Source: Haloarculaceae archaeon H-GB1-1 (GTDB lineage Archaea > Halobacteriota > Halobacteria > Halobacteriales > Haloarculaceae). From it: 64,000 bases of DNA. The notes below the pieces were generated by a model. The model was not told the origin of the DNA. It searched no databases and was given only the letters and a program-made list of their open reading frames with translations. The DNA is taken from positions 124,001 to 188,000 of the forward strand of contig JARUKX010000002.1 of NCBI GenBank assembly GCA_029688825.1. The letters run 5' to 3'. Of the stretch, positions 17,504 to 24,727 are shown in pieces; position 1 is the stretch's first letter, and each line of letters starts with the position of its first letter. Both the position numbers and the translations under genes were made by a program.

Positions 17504-18568
17504 TTACTTGAACTCGACCTCAGTGCGGTTGTCAAACAGCATAGGCTCAGCATCGAGAGCACTTGCGACTCCACCAATCAGACAATCGAAACAGTACATT
17601 GCTGTGAGCGTCTCCCCGTGGACACCTTCCTCAAAGAACCCACCCTCTTGAGCAGCCTGCTGCTCAGCCCACTGCCCTTCAGTCATAGTCTCGAAATCCG
17701 GTTCATAGACCCGCTTGTGGGTGCCGACTAAGACAAACGGCTCTGAGCAATTAGGGCATTCCCAGTCAGACGTCTCAGAGTACCCATCCTGGACGAGAGA
17801 CATGGCCTTCGATTTGAGGTCAGCGAATTCTTCGCCTTCTTGGATCGCGACCTCTCGGTTGAATAGGACATCGTTCACCCCATTTGCGACGGCAGTCCAG
17901 AGGTTCTCATGTATCGCGGAAAGGTACTCGCGGCTCGTCGAGTCGATCTCCCCGGCTCGTTTCTGGACTTCCCACACCGTTGGGATTCCCTTCGTATATT
18001 CCCAGTAGACTGCCGAGAGGAGACTCATGACGAATGCCTCCTTGACAGACTTGAGCTCTCTAACGCGATTGTACCACTGCCCGAATGTCGGCTCCTCGAG
18101 CTCAGAACGATCATAGTCAGCTGCAATGATGACCGGGATGTCGAACTCCTCTTTTCGATCGTCATTGTCGGTGACAGCAAAGACGAGGTCAATACTCCCC
18201 GGCGCATCCCATCCAACCGCCCCTTCGGTTTCGTGCCCGTGTTCGAAGAAGTTCTTCAGATCTTTCTCAACTTCCAGCACCATATCCTGCTCCTCATAGA
18301 TGACTCGATAGTCGCCGCGCCTGCCTCTCATTTCCCTGTCGAGGTCCCCCGCAATTTCAAAGCCGTAAGCCTCGCTATGTCCCTCAAGATAGTACCGGAC
18401 CCAGTACTCTTTGTCCAATGCAAACTCAGCTTCGGCTTCTGATTTCGCAACCGTCTCGCGAAGGCCATTCAACACTCGCTGCCCCCGTTCCTCTGACGTT
18501 TCTATTCGGAATGGACCTGGAGAGCCAGTCAGAAGACCGTCAATTGTCTTGTTGCGTGTCAGTTCCAT
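17504..18568 (-). CDS. Unrecognised 354-aa protein with C-terminal zinc-binding pairs
   Basis: I do not recognise the family. The protein is acidic, mostly helical with a beta stretch near residues 105-160 (GDYRVIYEEQDMVLEVEKD, then SIDLVFAVTDN). CPNC near residue 275 and CFDC near residue 328 make a split zinc site. A TATA box (TATAAATA at 18595-18602, minus strand) lies about 30 bp before the ATG, so the mRNA is nearly leaderless and the gene has its own promoter. Its upstream neighbour on the same strand encodes a nuclease-like protein; the two could work together, for example in defence, but that is speculation. Confidence 0.6.
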   Translation of the reverse strand: MELTRNKTIDGLLTGSPGPFRIETSEERGQRVLNGLRETVAKSEAEAEFALDKEYWVRYYLEGHSEAYGFEIAGDLDREMRGRRGDYRVIYEEQDMVLEVEKDLKNFFEHGHETEGAVGWDAPGSIDLVFAVTDNDDRKEEFDIPVIIAADYDRSELEEPTFGQWYNRVRELKSVKEAFVMSLLSAVYWEYTKGIPTVWEVQKRAGEIDSTSREYLSAIHENLWTAVANGVNDVLFNREVAIQEGEEFADLKSKAMSLVQDGYSETSDWECPNCSEPFVLVGTHKRVYEPDFETMTEGQWAEQQAAQEGGFFEEGVHGETLTAMYCFDCLIGGVASALDAEPMLFDNRTEVEFK

Positions 18569-18594
18569 TGATTTGAACCATTCTTGTGGAGGGG

Positions 18595-18602
18595 TATTTA
18601 TA
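18595..18602 (-). promoter_or_regulatory. TATA box of gene 17504-18568
   Basis: TATAAATA on the minus strand, about 27-34 bp upstream of the ATG at 18568, implying a leaderless or near-leaderless transcript. Confidence 0.6.
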
Positions 18603-18642
18603 CTGGCGTCGGGACAATCACGGACGGTTCGATATCCAGAAT

Positions 18643-19383
18643 TTAGTCGTGGTTAGTGATCCACTCCGAATGGAGCGGCTGAGCGTACAGAACATGGGTA
18701 TCTCCCGAATTAGCTCTGAGCCAATCACACATAGCATCACCAACTCGTGTGTATTTCTTCTTCCTCGTCTCAGACGTATCAAGTACCGGTCCTTGATAGA
18801 GGTAGTTGTAGTTTGAGAAGATGACAAGGAACGTCTCAGTGTGATCGGGAAGTGCAGCGAGTTCCTCCAAATCAGACTCAATACTGTTGGAGTCTGTTTT
18901 CAATGATTCCACAAGGTCGTCGACGCCAGAGTGCGTCGGGAAGTAGTTCTTGTTCTTGATGTACTTCAGCTCTATCGCAGTTTCGAAGTCCTCTGGATCG
19001 AACCGATTCGACCCATCATTCCACTCAATCGCGTTCTCCAGCTGGTTGCGAAATACCACGACGTCGATCTGTTCCCGCCATCCGTCCGCAGCGGTGAGAT
19101 GATCCTGAACAGCTACCTCCGTATGTACTCGAGATATTGGGTTTTCAATCCCTTCCGCTGTCTGCTGAATCTCCTTTGGATACGGGAGTTTGTAGTTCGC
19201 CATGTTATTGCTGCTATACGTGAGTGATGCATCAGCGAAGTCAGCATAGAGGGAATCCCGATTCCGAAGTTCGTGTCGGAGAGCCTCTGCCACGCGGGTC
19301 TGGAGATCTTGTTCGAGCAAAAAATCCAATGGCCTCTCGATGAACGCCTCCGCAATCTCATCTAAAATCCGCTGATAGTCCAT
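18643..19383 (-). CDS. PD-(D/E)XK nuclease-like protein
   Basis: 246 residues from the ATG at 19383 (MDYQRILDEIAEAF). The frame is open further upstream but that part lacks protein-like sequence, and TACATATG lies 24-31 bp before this ATG. The core IDVVVF (about residue 125), then FETAIELKYIK (about residue 150), fits the D...ExK active site of PD-(D/E)XK nucleases. N-terminal helices (EQDLQTRVAEALRHELR) may bind DNA or a partner. It lies 74 nt upstream of the 354-aa gene on the same strand. Family beyond the fold not recognised. Confidence 0.6.
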   Translation of the reverse strand: MDYQRILDEIAEAFIERPLDFLLEQDLQTRVAEALRHELRNRDSLYADFADASLTYSSNNMANYKLPYPKEIQQTAEGIENPISRVHTEVAVQDHLTAADGWREQIDVVVFRNQLENAIEWNDGSNRFDPEDFETAIELKYIKNKNYFPTHSGVDDLVESLKTDSNSIESDLEELAALPDHTETFLVIFSNYNYLYQGPVLDTSETRKKKYTRVGDAMCDWLRANSGDTHVLYAQPLHSEWITNHD

Positions 19384-19495
19384 ATATCGCCATCCAGAGA
19401 GACATATGTAGAAGTTCTGGTGAAAGAGAGATTCGAGATAGGCCAGTCGAGAGGGTTCAAAGTCCCGGAGAAAGTGCCTATCTGATTCGCCGGAG

Positions 19496-19539
19496 TTTAT
19501 TTTCCCCTCAATGGGTGAGGGGTTCGCCGTATCGGCGAA
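19496..19539 (+). promoter_or_regulatory. T-tract plus double stem-loop leader of tfb
   Basis: TTTATTTTC is followed by CCCCTCA-N5-TGAGGGG (19504-19522) and immediately by TTCGCCG-N3-CGGCGAA (19523-19539), both perfect stems. The ATG is 21 nt further. Same layout as other leaders of the region. Confidence 0.6.
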
Positions 19540-19560
19540 TCTCGATAATTGGTGAGAACA

Positions 19561-20487
19561 ATGGCAACCAGAGACATCTACGAAACGGGCTTCGACGAGG
19601 ACGTCCAGACAAACTCCAGCACGAACCCATGTCCGGAGTGCGATGGCCGGGTCACTACCAACTCGGTCGAAACTATCTGTGAAGACTGTGGACTCGTTAT
19701 TGACGAACAACGAATCGACCACGGTCCTGAATGGAGAACTCACGATCAGGACCAGCGAAAGCGGACGGGCGCTCCACTGACTGCGGCACGGCATGACCGA
19801 GGGCTTTCGACCGAGATCGGTCGCGGGAAAGATGCGAACGGGAACGAACTCTCCGGACGAAAGCGCCAGCGGCTATCCCGAATGCGGCGTGAACAGACAC
19901 GTGGTCGGTTCCAGTCGAAAGCCGAGCGAAATCTCGCACACGGCCTGGGTGAAGTTCGAAGAATCGCGAGCGTCCTCGAGCTCTCAAGTTCGGTCCGTGA
20001 TCAGGCGTGTCAACTGTTCCGGAGCGCTCAAACCGAAGACCTGCTTCGAGGCCGATCAATCGAGGCGATAGCGGCAGCAAGCATCTATGGAGCCTGTCGC
20101 TGTAACGGTCATTCCCGGTTACTCGACGATGTCGTCGACGCAGCACGCGTCGAACAATCGAGAGTCGCAAACGCGTACAAGACGCTGAATACAGAACTTG
20201 GACTGCCGGCCCAGCCTGTTCGACCGAGCGAATTCATCCCCCGGCTCGCGTCGGAACTTGATATTCCAGCGTACATCCGACAGCGAGCTCGCCGGTTGGC
20301 TGAACAGTCGGAATCGACAGGAGTGGCATCGGGTGTCAACCCGTCCGGATTCGCAGCTGCCTGTCTGTACAAGGCGGGTCGCGAAGAGGGACGATGGCTG
20401 ACGCAGGCGGAAGTCGCTGAGGTGGCGAGCGTCACTGCAACGACCATTCGGTCGCATCGAGATACACTGAACGAATTCGCGGTCTGA
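19561..20487 (+). CDS. tfb: Transcription initiation factor B (TFB)
   Basis: 308 residues with the archaeal TFB/TFIIB order: zinc ribbon at about residues 22-45 (CPECDGRV ... CEDCGLVID), a B-finger/linker region with GPEWRTHDQDQRKRTGAP, then two cyclin-like repeats (about 115-205 and 215-305). It bridges TBP-TATA complexes and RNA polymerase. Haloarchaea carry several tfb copies with partly specialised regulons; plasmid copies often drive accessory genes. The double stem-loop leader suggests post-transcriptional or promoter-proximal control. A specific tfb number cannot be assigned. Confidence 0.92.
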   Translation: MATRDIYETGFDEDVQTNSSTNPCPECDGRVTTNSVETICEDCGLVIDEQRIDHGPEWRTHDQDQRKRTGAPLTAARHDRGLSTEIGRGKDANGNELSGRKRQRLSRMRREQTRGRFQSKAERNLAHGLGEVRRIASVLELSSSVRDQACQLFRSAQTEDLLRGRSIEAIAAASIYGACRCNGHSRLLDDVVDAARVEQSRVANAYKTLNTELGLPAQPVRPSEFIPRLASELDIPAYIRQRARRLAEQSESTGVASGVNPSGFAAACLYKAGREEGRWLTQAEVAEVASVTATTIRSHRDTLNEFAV

Positions 20488-20540
20488 AGACGCCATCTGC
20501 GAGTTTTCTACCGATTCAGGTTCGGCGTTGGTGGCCGAGA

Positions 20541-20550
20541 TTTAAATATA
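20541..20550 (+). promoter_or_regulatory. TATA box of gene 20582
   Basis: TTTAAATATA lies 32-41 bp before the ATG at 20582; a transcript start near 20568-20575 gives a very short leader. No stem-loop follows, unlike most nearby genes. Confidence 0.6.
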
Positions 20551-20581
20551 GAGACGAAGGAAGGTGGTGCCAGACGACTCT

Positions 20582-21466
20582 ATGAATGGACGACAATCTG
20601 ATCTTGAGGAACTACGACCCCTTGGCGAAGCGAACCACATTCCCGACGACCAGCTTATTGGACGGGATAACGCTGGGCGAGCAGGGGGACAACGAAGAGA
20701 GGGTCCGGAATCGTATCCAGATCGAACGAGATCGACACGGAGCGAGTGTTCCTCGTGTGGTGCGTCGATTCCTGCGAACCGTACCAAATGTCGGTTCTGC
20801 CTCTCAAACCATCTCGATGGAACCAGCGACGATAGTCGTCCTCCGGATACTGAGTGGACACTACTCCACGTCGTACATCTGCTCGTCGAGGCGTCGACAT
20901 ACTACGCGGCCGTCGCGAAAGGTGCTGCTGCAGCCACGCTCCTCACGAAGACCGATAGGGATCCAGCGGTCGACGACTGCCAGCTGATCTACGACCTCGA
21001 TGCAGAGCCCGCCGCACAGCTGACCGACAAGTGGCCCTCGCTCCCCGAAGCAGTTCGAGTCAGCTCCGAAAGCGGCGAACAGCTTCTCGTAGCCGTTCGT
21101 GAGCGGACGGGGCAGACAGAGTTGACGCAGTCGCAGCGTAAGGGGGCGCACACAACGTTCCTCTACGAGGAGGGAGGGCACGGCGTTCGTGATGAAGATC
21201 GGCTTACAGAGCTACTTGAGAGCGCCGAGGACGACGTCTGGCTGGTGCCGTCGATTGCACTCCAGCGTTCCGTCGACGACGACCAGTCCGAGAATCGTCA
21301 ACCCAGTGTTCCCTCGAAAACACGGCTTGAATGTCGCAAGTGCGGTCGAATGACTGAACATCAGTTCCAGGAGTTCGAGTCTCTCCCAGATGACGAGTGG
21401 TCGGGCCAGCCGATGTGGGAGTGTCAGGTGTGTCAGTCGCCTCGTCACGGACCAACTCCTCAGTAG
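20582..21466 (+). CDS. Two-zinc-ribbon protein with a domain shared with gene 23319
   Basis: About 294 residues from the ATG at 20582 (GTG codons at 20564 and 20567 are alternatives). An N-terminal zinc ribbon (CSSC ... CRFC, about residues 59-77) is followed by a central domain, then a C-terminal ribbon (CRKC ... CQVC, about 252-282). The central domain (LLHVVHLLVEASTYYAAVAKG ending in DDVWLVPSIAL) matches the full-length protein at 23319 in order and key residues. Function unknown; nucleic-acid binding is plausible from the ribbons. Confidence 0.65.
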   Translation: MNGRQSDLEELRPLGEANHIPDDQLIGRDNAGRAGGQRREGPESYPDRTRSTRSECSSCGASIPANRTKCRFCLSNHLDGTSDDSRPPDTEWTLLHVVHLLVEASTYYAAVAKGAAAATLLTKTDRDPAVDDCQLIYDLDAEPAAQLTDKWPSLPEAVRVSSESGEQLLVAVRERTGQTELTQSQRKGAHTTFLYEEGGHGVRDEDRLTELLESAEDDVWLVPSIALQRSVDDDQSENRQPSVPSKTRLECRKCGRMTEHQFQEFESLPDDEWSGQPMWECQVCQSPRHGPTPQ

Positions 21467-21487
21467 GATACTCGGTTGAACAAGGAC

Positions 21488-21528
21488 TTAACCAACGTAT
21501 ACCGTCGGTGCGAAAATTTGTTGGTTAA
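21488..21528. repeat. Long-spacer inverted repeat TTAACCAAC-N23-GTTGGTTAA, copy 2
   Basis: Arms at 21488-21496 and 21520-21528, identical to copy 1 at 12135-12175 and with the same 23-nt spacing but a different spacer. It follows gene 20582 by 21 nt and precedes the leader of gene 21748. The rest of 21467-21747 shows only that leader. Confidence 0.75.
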
Positions 21529-21693
21529 GCCTAGTGCAGGGCTTCAGCGGGAGACATCAGCGTACCTGCTTCGTTCTTCTGCGCCCGACGTCGGCAGAGG
21601 CGTACATCATGGATTCACGAGACACACTAGGATACCGGGTGTATCGCACGCTCAGCAATCTCAACAGCATCGATTCAGCTTCTGTTTCAGTCG

Positions 21694-21720
21694 ATTTTGT
21701 CACCCCAAAGGGGTGCGGGG
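21694..21720 (+). promoter_or_regulatory. T-tract plus stem-loop leader of gene 21748
   Basis: ATTTTGT is followed by CACCCC-N3-GGGGTG (21701-21715) and then CGGGGG, closely matching the elements at 11650, 27851 and 29986. The ATG at 21748 is 32 nt after the stem. Confidence 0.6.
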
Positions 21721-21747
21721 GCAGGAACATGCCCTCGGGTACAAACA

Positions 21748-22128
21748 ATGGCAACGCTCCAAGCAGCGACGACATCGACCGGCGCAGTCGTGACCGATGC
21801 ACAGTCAGTACGCCAGCTCTGCGAAGCATATTGCTTCGGGAACCTGAATTGGGAGGTGGACGAAGAAGAAGAACTCGTCATATGGGGATACGACACCTTC
21901 GAGATCTACGAAACTCGTGAGGATGGGCTTCCTGACTACGAAGGAGGTCTCGCCACTCACGAGTTCCTCCGAAAGCTGACCAACTATCTCGAACCCGGTG
22001 AGGAATTCGACATCCAGACCGCGGGGTACACGAAATGTCGCTTCCCAGTACTGGCGAAGCGGTACGTCATTCGTGAGGGGGGCGTCCTATACGCAGATCT
22101 CAGTGAACCCAGCCCAGTTGAACAATAG
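21748..22128 (+). CDS. Hypothetical acidic protein, 126 aa
   Basis: Family not recognised. The sequence is acidic and beta-rich in the middle (NWEVDEEEELVIWGYDTFEIYET), with one helix predicted near LATHEFLRKLTNYL. An in-frame TTG at 21697 and ATG at 21729 in another frame are rejected because they lie in the leader hairpin; the ATG at 21748 follows it. No membrane segment. It precedes a zinc-ribbon gene with its own leader. Confidence 0.6.
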   Translation: MATLQAATTSTGAVVTDAQSVRQLCEAYCFGNLNWEVDEEEELVIWGYDTFEIYETREDGLPDYEGGLATHEFLRKLTNYLEPGEEFDIQTAGYTKCRFPVLAKRYVIREGGVLYADLSEPSPVEQ

Positions 22129-22155
22129 CAGTCGAATTTCTCGAGCAGAGTACTA

Positions 22156-22183
22156 GTATTTCGTCAAGTCGATTTGATTGACG
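22156..22183 (+). promoter_or_regulatory. T-tract plus stem-loop leader of gene 22204
   Basis: GTATTTCG is followed by CGTCAA (22162-22167) pairing with TTGACG (22178-22183) over a 10-nt loop, ending 20 nt before the ATG. Weaker stem than its relatives but the same order and spacing. Confidence 0.45.
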
Positions 22184-22203
22184 AGCGCGTCGAACCGAGT
22201 AGT

Positions 22204-22683
22204 ATGACGATCTGTGATAGCTGTAGCACCGCGGTCGAGCCAACAGCCAACTACTGTCCAGAGTGTGGCTCAGAACTCAAGCCAACCCGTAAGGATTGGT
22301 CAGACGGATTCCTCTCGCTCGTAGACCGCGGTCATATCCAAGAGGCGATTGATGGAAATGAGTCGCTCCCGCCAGAGTATCACGACCGGTTGCACGAGAC
22401 AGTACGCCACGCGCTCGCTGATTTTTGTCTGTTGAATCGGTGGGACGCGTTCGACAACACTGAGGCCCTATTCGGAGATCTCCCTGATGAGGAGATATCA
22501 CCGGAAGATTGGGAAGAGATCGAGAAGCTCGCTCGGTTGACCTGCCCATTTCGATTCATGCTTACAGCTGCAGGAACCGAACGAGTCAGCAAAATCCTCG
22601 AATTTAGTCTTCTCGTCCATCTGCAAGACTCGGACAAAACACTCGATGACGTGACGGTCAAGATCGAGATTGATAGCAACTGA
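22204..22683 (+). CDS. Zinc-ribbon protein, 159 aa
   Basis: The ATG at 22204 gives MTICDSCSTAVEPTANYCPECG, a zinc ribbon of CxxC-N12-CxxC type at residues 4-22. The remainder is helical and acidic (RGHIQEAIDGNESLPPEYHD). An earlier in-frame ATT/ATG-like start at 22174 would cover the leader stem-loop and is less likely. Archaeal proteins of this shape are usually double-zinc-ribbon or membrane-tethered; this one has no membrane helix. Function unknown. Confidence 0.65.
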   Translation: MTICDSCSTAVEPTANYCPECGSELKPTRKDWSDGFLSLVDRGHIQEAIDGNESLPPEYHDRLHETVRHALADFCLLNRWDAFDNTEALFGDLPDEEISPEDWEEIEKLARLTCPFRFMLTAAGTERVSKILEFSLLVHLQDSDKTLDDVTVKIEIDSN

Positions 22684-22723
22684 CCCCAGGTAATTGCTCT
22701 ATGTTGGTACAAGAGCGCCAGAG

Positions 22724-22764
22724 GATGTTTTTCGATGGCTGAATGACTGAGCCCTCAGGGCTTC
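22724..22764 (+). promoter_or_regulatory. T-tract plus small stem-loop leader of gene 22773
   Basis: GATGTTTTTCG (22724-22734) is followed by GAGCCC-N3-GGGCTT (22749-22763), pairing with one G-U. The ATG at 22773 comes 9 nt later. Same layout as neighbouring leaders. Confidence 0.5.
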
Positions 22765-22772
22765 GTGATTCA

Positions 22773-23213
22773 ATGTCTGAACAACCATCGAAAGATCCGT
22801 TTGAGGATTGTGAGCTGAGCCCCGACGCGATTCTTGGCACTCACACCTTCGAAGACGTACTATTCACAGATGAGACGGAAACACCCGTGAATGTGTTGAC
22901 CGGTGAGACACCAGCACATTCGCAAGCAAGCGTCGACGAAGCTCGATCCTTCGCCGCGGGAATCGACAGTCACACACCGCACATCGCACTCCCGGCGTCA
23001 GTCGAAGCACAGGTCGAAACAGCAAGCAAGCCGTACACAGCTGCTGCCTTCTTCCACTTCAAGGCGACCGGGTCGCTCAAGCGACATCGTGCGTACCACG
23101 CCGCCTACAACTCGGATACGTTCTCAGTTGAGTTCGAGGCCGATTACGAAACCGGGGACCTGACGATCAGCGTCGACGAGGAGGACCGCCAGTCGGAGTT
23201 CGAGAACGTCTAG
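22773..23213 (+). CDS. Hypothetical protein, 146 aa
   Basis: Family not recognised. Start ATG 22773 (MSEQPSKDPFEDCELS) is preferred to one at 22743 because the latter would put the stem-loop inside the coding region. A central helical part (SVDEARSFAAGIDSHTP) is followed by a beta-rich end (DTFSVEFEADYETGDLTISVD). No cysteine pairs or membrane segments. The next gene has its own leader 18 nt after the stop. Confidence 0.55.
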   Translation: MSEQPSKDPFEDCELSPDAILGTHTFEDVLFTDETETPVNVLTGETPAHSQASVDEARSFAAGIDSHTPHIALPASVEAQVETASKPYTAAAFFHFKATGSLKRHRAYHAAYNSDTFSVEFEADYETGDLTISVDEEDRQSEFENV

Positions 23214-23230
23214 CCAGCATCGTCAATACT

Positions 23231-23262
23231 ATTTTTTGAGCGCCGGCGATGGGTGCCGGCGC
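23231..23262 (+). promoter_or_regulatory. T-tract plus stem-loop leader of gene 23319
   Basis: ATTTTTTG is followed by a perfect 8-bp stem, GCGCCGGC (23240-23247) with GCCGGCGC (23255-23262). Here the start codon is 56 nt after the stem, longer than in the other leaders. Confidence 0.55.
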
Positions 23263-23318
23263 ATCACGTAGCGAGGCAGTGTGCAGTCGCGTGCGTCGGC
23301 AGACGAAGGTGAAAACCG

Positions 23319-23810
23319 ATGCACATAGTCATTTACACTCTGGTAGAGGCATCGACGCGAGACGACGCAGTGGCCACTGGTAAAGCAGTGTTCGCTCGGC
23401 TGGTTGGAGCCGATCCGCACGCTGGCGCCGTATTCGACTACTTCGTCACGTTCGATCAAGAAGGCACGACGGTGGCAGGGAAAGCCCGTTGGGGCGACCT
23501 CCCAGTTGCAGCGCGCGTAGACTCTGACGAAGGCCAGGAACTCCTGGAGCGCGGTTGGGGCGCGACGAAGAGCGAGTTCCAGCGGAACCTCAATCGAGTA
23601 CAGGAGGCGCTCGACGAGCTTAGCGATGATGAGATAATGCGTGATGAGAACCTCGCCCGGCATGCCTTCCATCAAGTCGGTGCCTACGACGGTCCTTCGA
23701 TTTTCCTGTACGACCAACACGGTTGCGGGATTCGCCATCGAGGCCAGCTGGATCGCATCGTCGACGAGAGTGACGACCTCTGGGTCGTTCCGGCGGACGT
23801 CCATTTCTAA
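23319..23810 (+). CDS. Hypothetical protein sharing a domain with gene 20582
   Basis: 163 residues. It begins MHIVIYTLVEASTRDDAVATGKAVF and ends GQLDRIVDESDDLWVVPADVHF; both parts match the central domain of the protein at 20582 (LLHVVHLLVEAST..., ...SAEDDVWLVPSIAL). The shared pattern suggests a compact alpha/beta domain in which a first beta strand with H-x-V is followed by a helix with A-V-A-x-G-K. No catalytic signature recognised. The next gene starts 3 nt after its stop, so they are co-transcribed. Confidence 0.6.
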   Translation: MHIVIYTLVEASTRDDAVATGKAVFARLVGADPHAGAVFDYFVTFDQEGTTVAGKARWGDLPVAARVDSDEGQELLERGWGATKSEFQRNLNRVQEALDELSDDEIMRDENLARHAFHQVGAYDGPSIFLYDQHGCGIRHRGQLDRIVDESDDLWVVPADVHF

Positions 23811-23813
23811 ACA

Positions 23814-24179
23814 ATGCCCAGAATCATAAACTGGCGACGCGAGAGCCGCTCGCCAACGTTGGCGTATCGGAACACCGAGACTGGCGCTCGAGCTGTCCTG
23901 CACAGAGCGCCAGACTCCTACCGCTACAAGTGGCGTGGCGCAATCCTCGTCGACGGCTACCCAGTATGGTCGCGGGGGTACGAGACGAAGGACGCAAAAT
24001 CGTTCCGTGACGAGCTCCGGCCGCGGCCAGCGCCCGAATTGAGTTGTCCCGAATGCCCGAGCGAGGACATCCTCGTCGGTGAGAAGTCAGCAGACGGGGC
24101 GAAAGTCCAGCGCTGGTTCGACTGCCACGACTGCGGGTACGAAGCTCCATCGCGCATCGTCTACGGCGCCAAGCGGTAA
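23814..24179 (+). CDS. Small zinc-ribbon protein, 121 aa
   Basis: The N-terminal 75 residues are basic-aromatic with a beta pattern (SYRYKWRGAILVDGYPVWSRGYETKD). The C-terminal part holds CPECPS near residue 77 and CHDCG near residue 103, forming one zinc ribbon. It starts 3 nt after the stop of gene 23319. Function unknown; the basic charge is unusual for a haloarchaeal protein and would suit nucleic-acid contact. Confidence 0.6.
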   Translation: MPRIINWRRESRSPTLAYRNTETGARAVLHRAPDSYRYKWRGAILVDGYPVWSRGYETKDAKSFRDELRPRPAPELSCPECPSEDILVGEKSADGAKVQRWFDCHDCGYEAPSRIVYGAKR

Positions 24180-24200
24180 CTGAGAGGACGCCCGTAGCGC

Positions 24201-24246
24201 TGTTTTTCGTCCGGGTAGAACGGGCGACCCGGTTCGACCGGGTCGC
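24201..24246 (+). promoter_or_regulatory. T-tract plus stem-loop leader of gene 24254
   Basis: TGTTTTTCG is followed by a perfect 9-bp stem, GCGACCCGG-N5-CCGGGTCGC (24224-24246), ending 7 nt before the ATG. This is the strongest hairpin of the series and could cover the ribosome-binding region. Confidence 0.6.
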
Positions 24247-24253
24247 TCCAACA

Positions 24254-24649
24254 ATGGGTCTGGAAGTACTCGACCGACACAGTGAGGCATTGTTCGAGTT
24301 CCTCTGGTGTCCGGTCTGCGGGCACGAGGTGTTCAGTCACATTCCCTTCGAGGGAGTGTTCTGCAAGAACTGCAATACGCAGGTCAAACTGCAAGAGTCA
24401 CGGGAAACACGCGGCTACGAGGAGGCCGTCCTCGCCTGATTTGACACCGGTTCGACGTGGAACCTCCACGTCGACAAGAAGCTCCGTCGCGATCTTCCGG
24501 ATGGGTCGGCACGGGTGAAGGTTCTCGGTGCCCCAGGCGACTATGAGGTCGACTGGTGGAGTCCGAAGCCAGATGAGGACTGGGAGACGGTCGAACGTGG
24601 TGAGTTCGACGACGCCGAGGAACCTTCGGAGGTCTCTCATTTGGCTTAG
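24254..24649 (+). pseudogene. Zinc-ribbon DUF7567-like gene interrupted by one in-frame TGA
   Basis: The first 61 codons encode MGLEVLDRHSEALFEFLWCP... with CPVC and CKNC zinc pairs. A TGA at 24437-24439 follows, and exactly the same frame continues for 69 codons (FDTGSTWNLHVDKKLRRDLP ... EEPSEVSHLA) to a TAG at 24647. From memory, haloarchaeal homologues run through here, with a Cys codon where TGA stands; a TGC/TGT to TGA change would explain it. Both halves keep protein-like sequence, so the change is recent, a sequencing error, or tolerated. Selenocysteine is not expected in Halobacteria. Confidence 0.65.
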
Positions 24650-24727
24650 CGAAGCACTGCTGCAAATCTAAAACCGGGTCACAGAGAGTACTCGCATCGA
24701 TTAAGTACTCGGTCCTGCCATCTGTCT

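Noticed and set aside
19384-19794. Upstream extension of the nuclease-like gene
   Set aside because: The extra 137 codons overlap the tfb start and leader and lack protein-like features; the ATG at 19383 has a TATA-like sequence at the right distance.
24437-24439. TGA as selenocysteine codon
   Set aside because: Halobacteria are not known to use selenocysteine and no SECIS-like structure or Sec genes are visible; a nonsense change is simpler.
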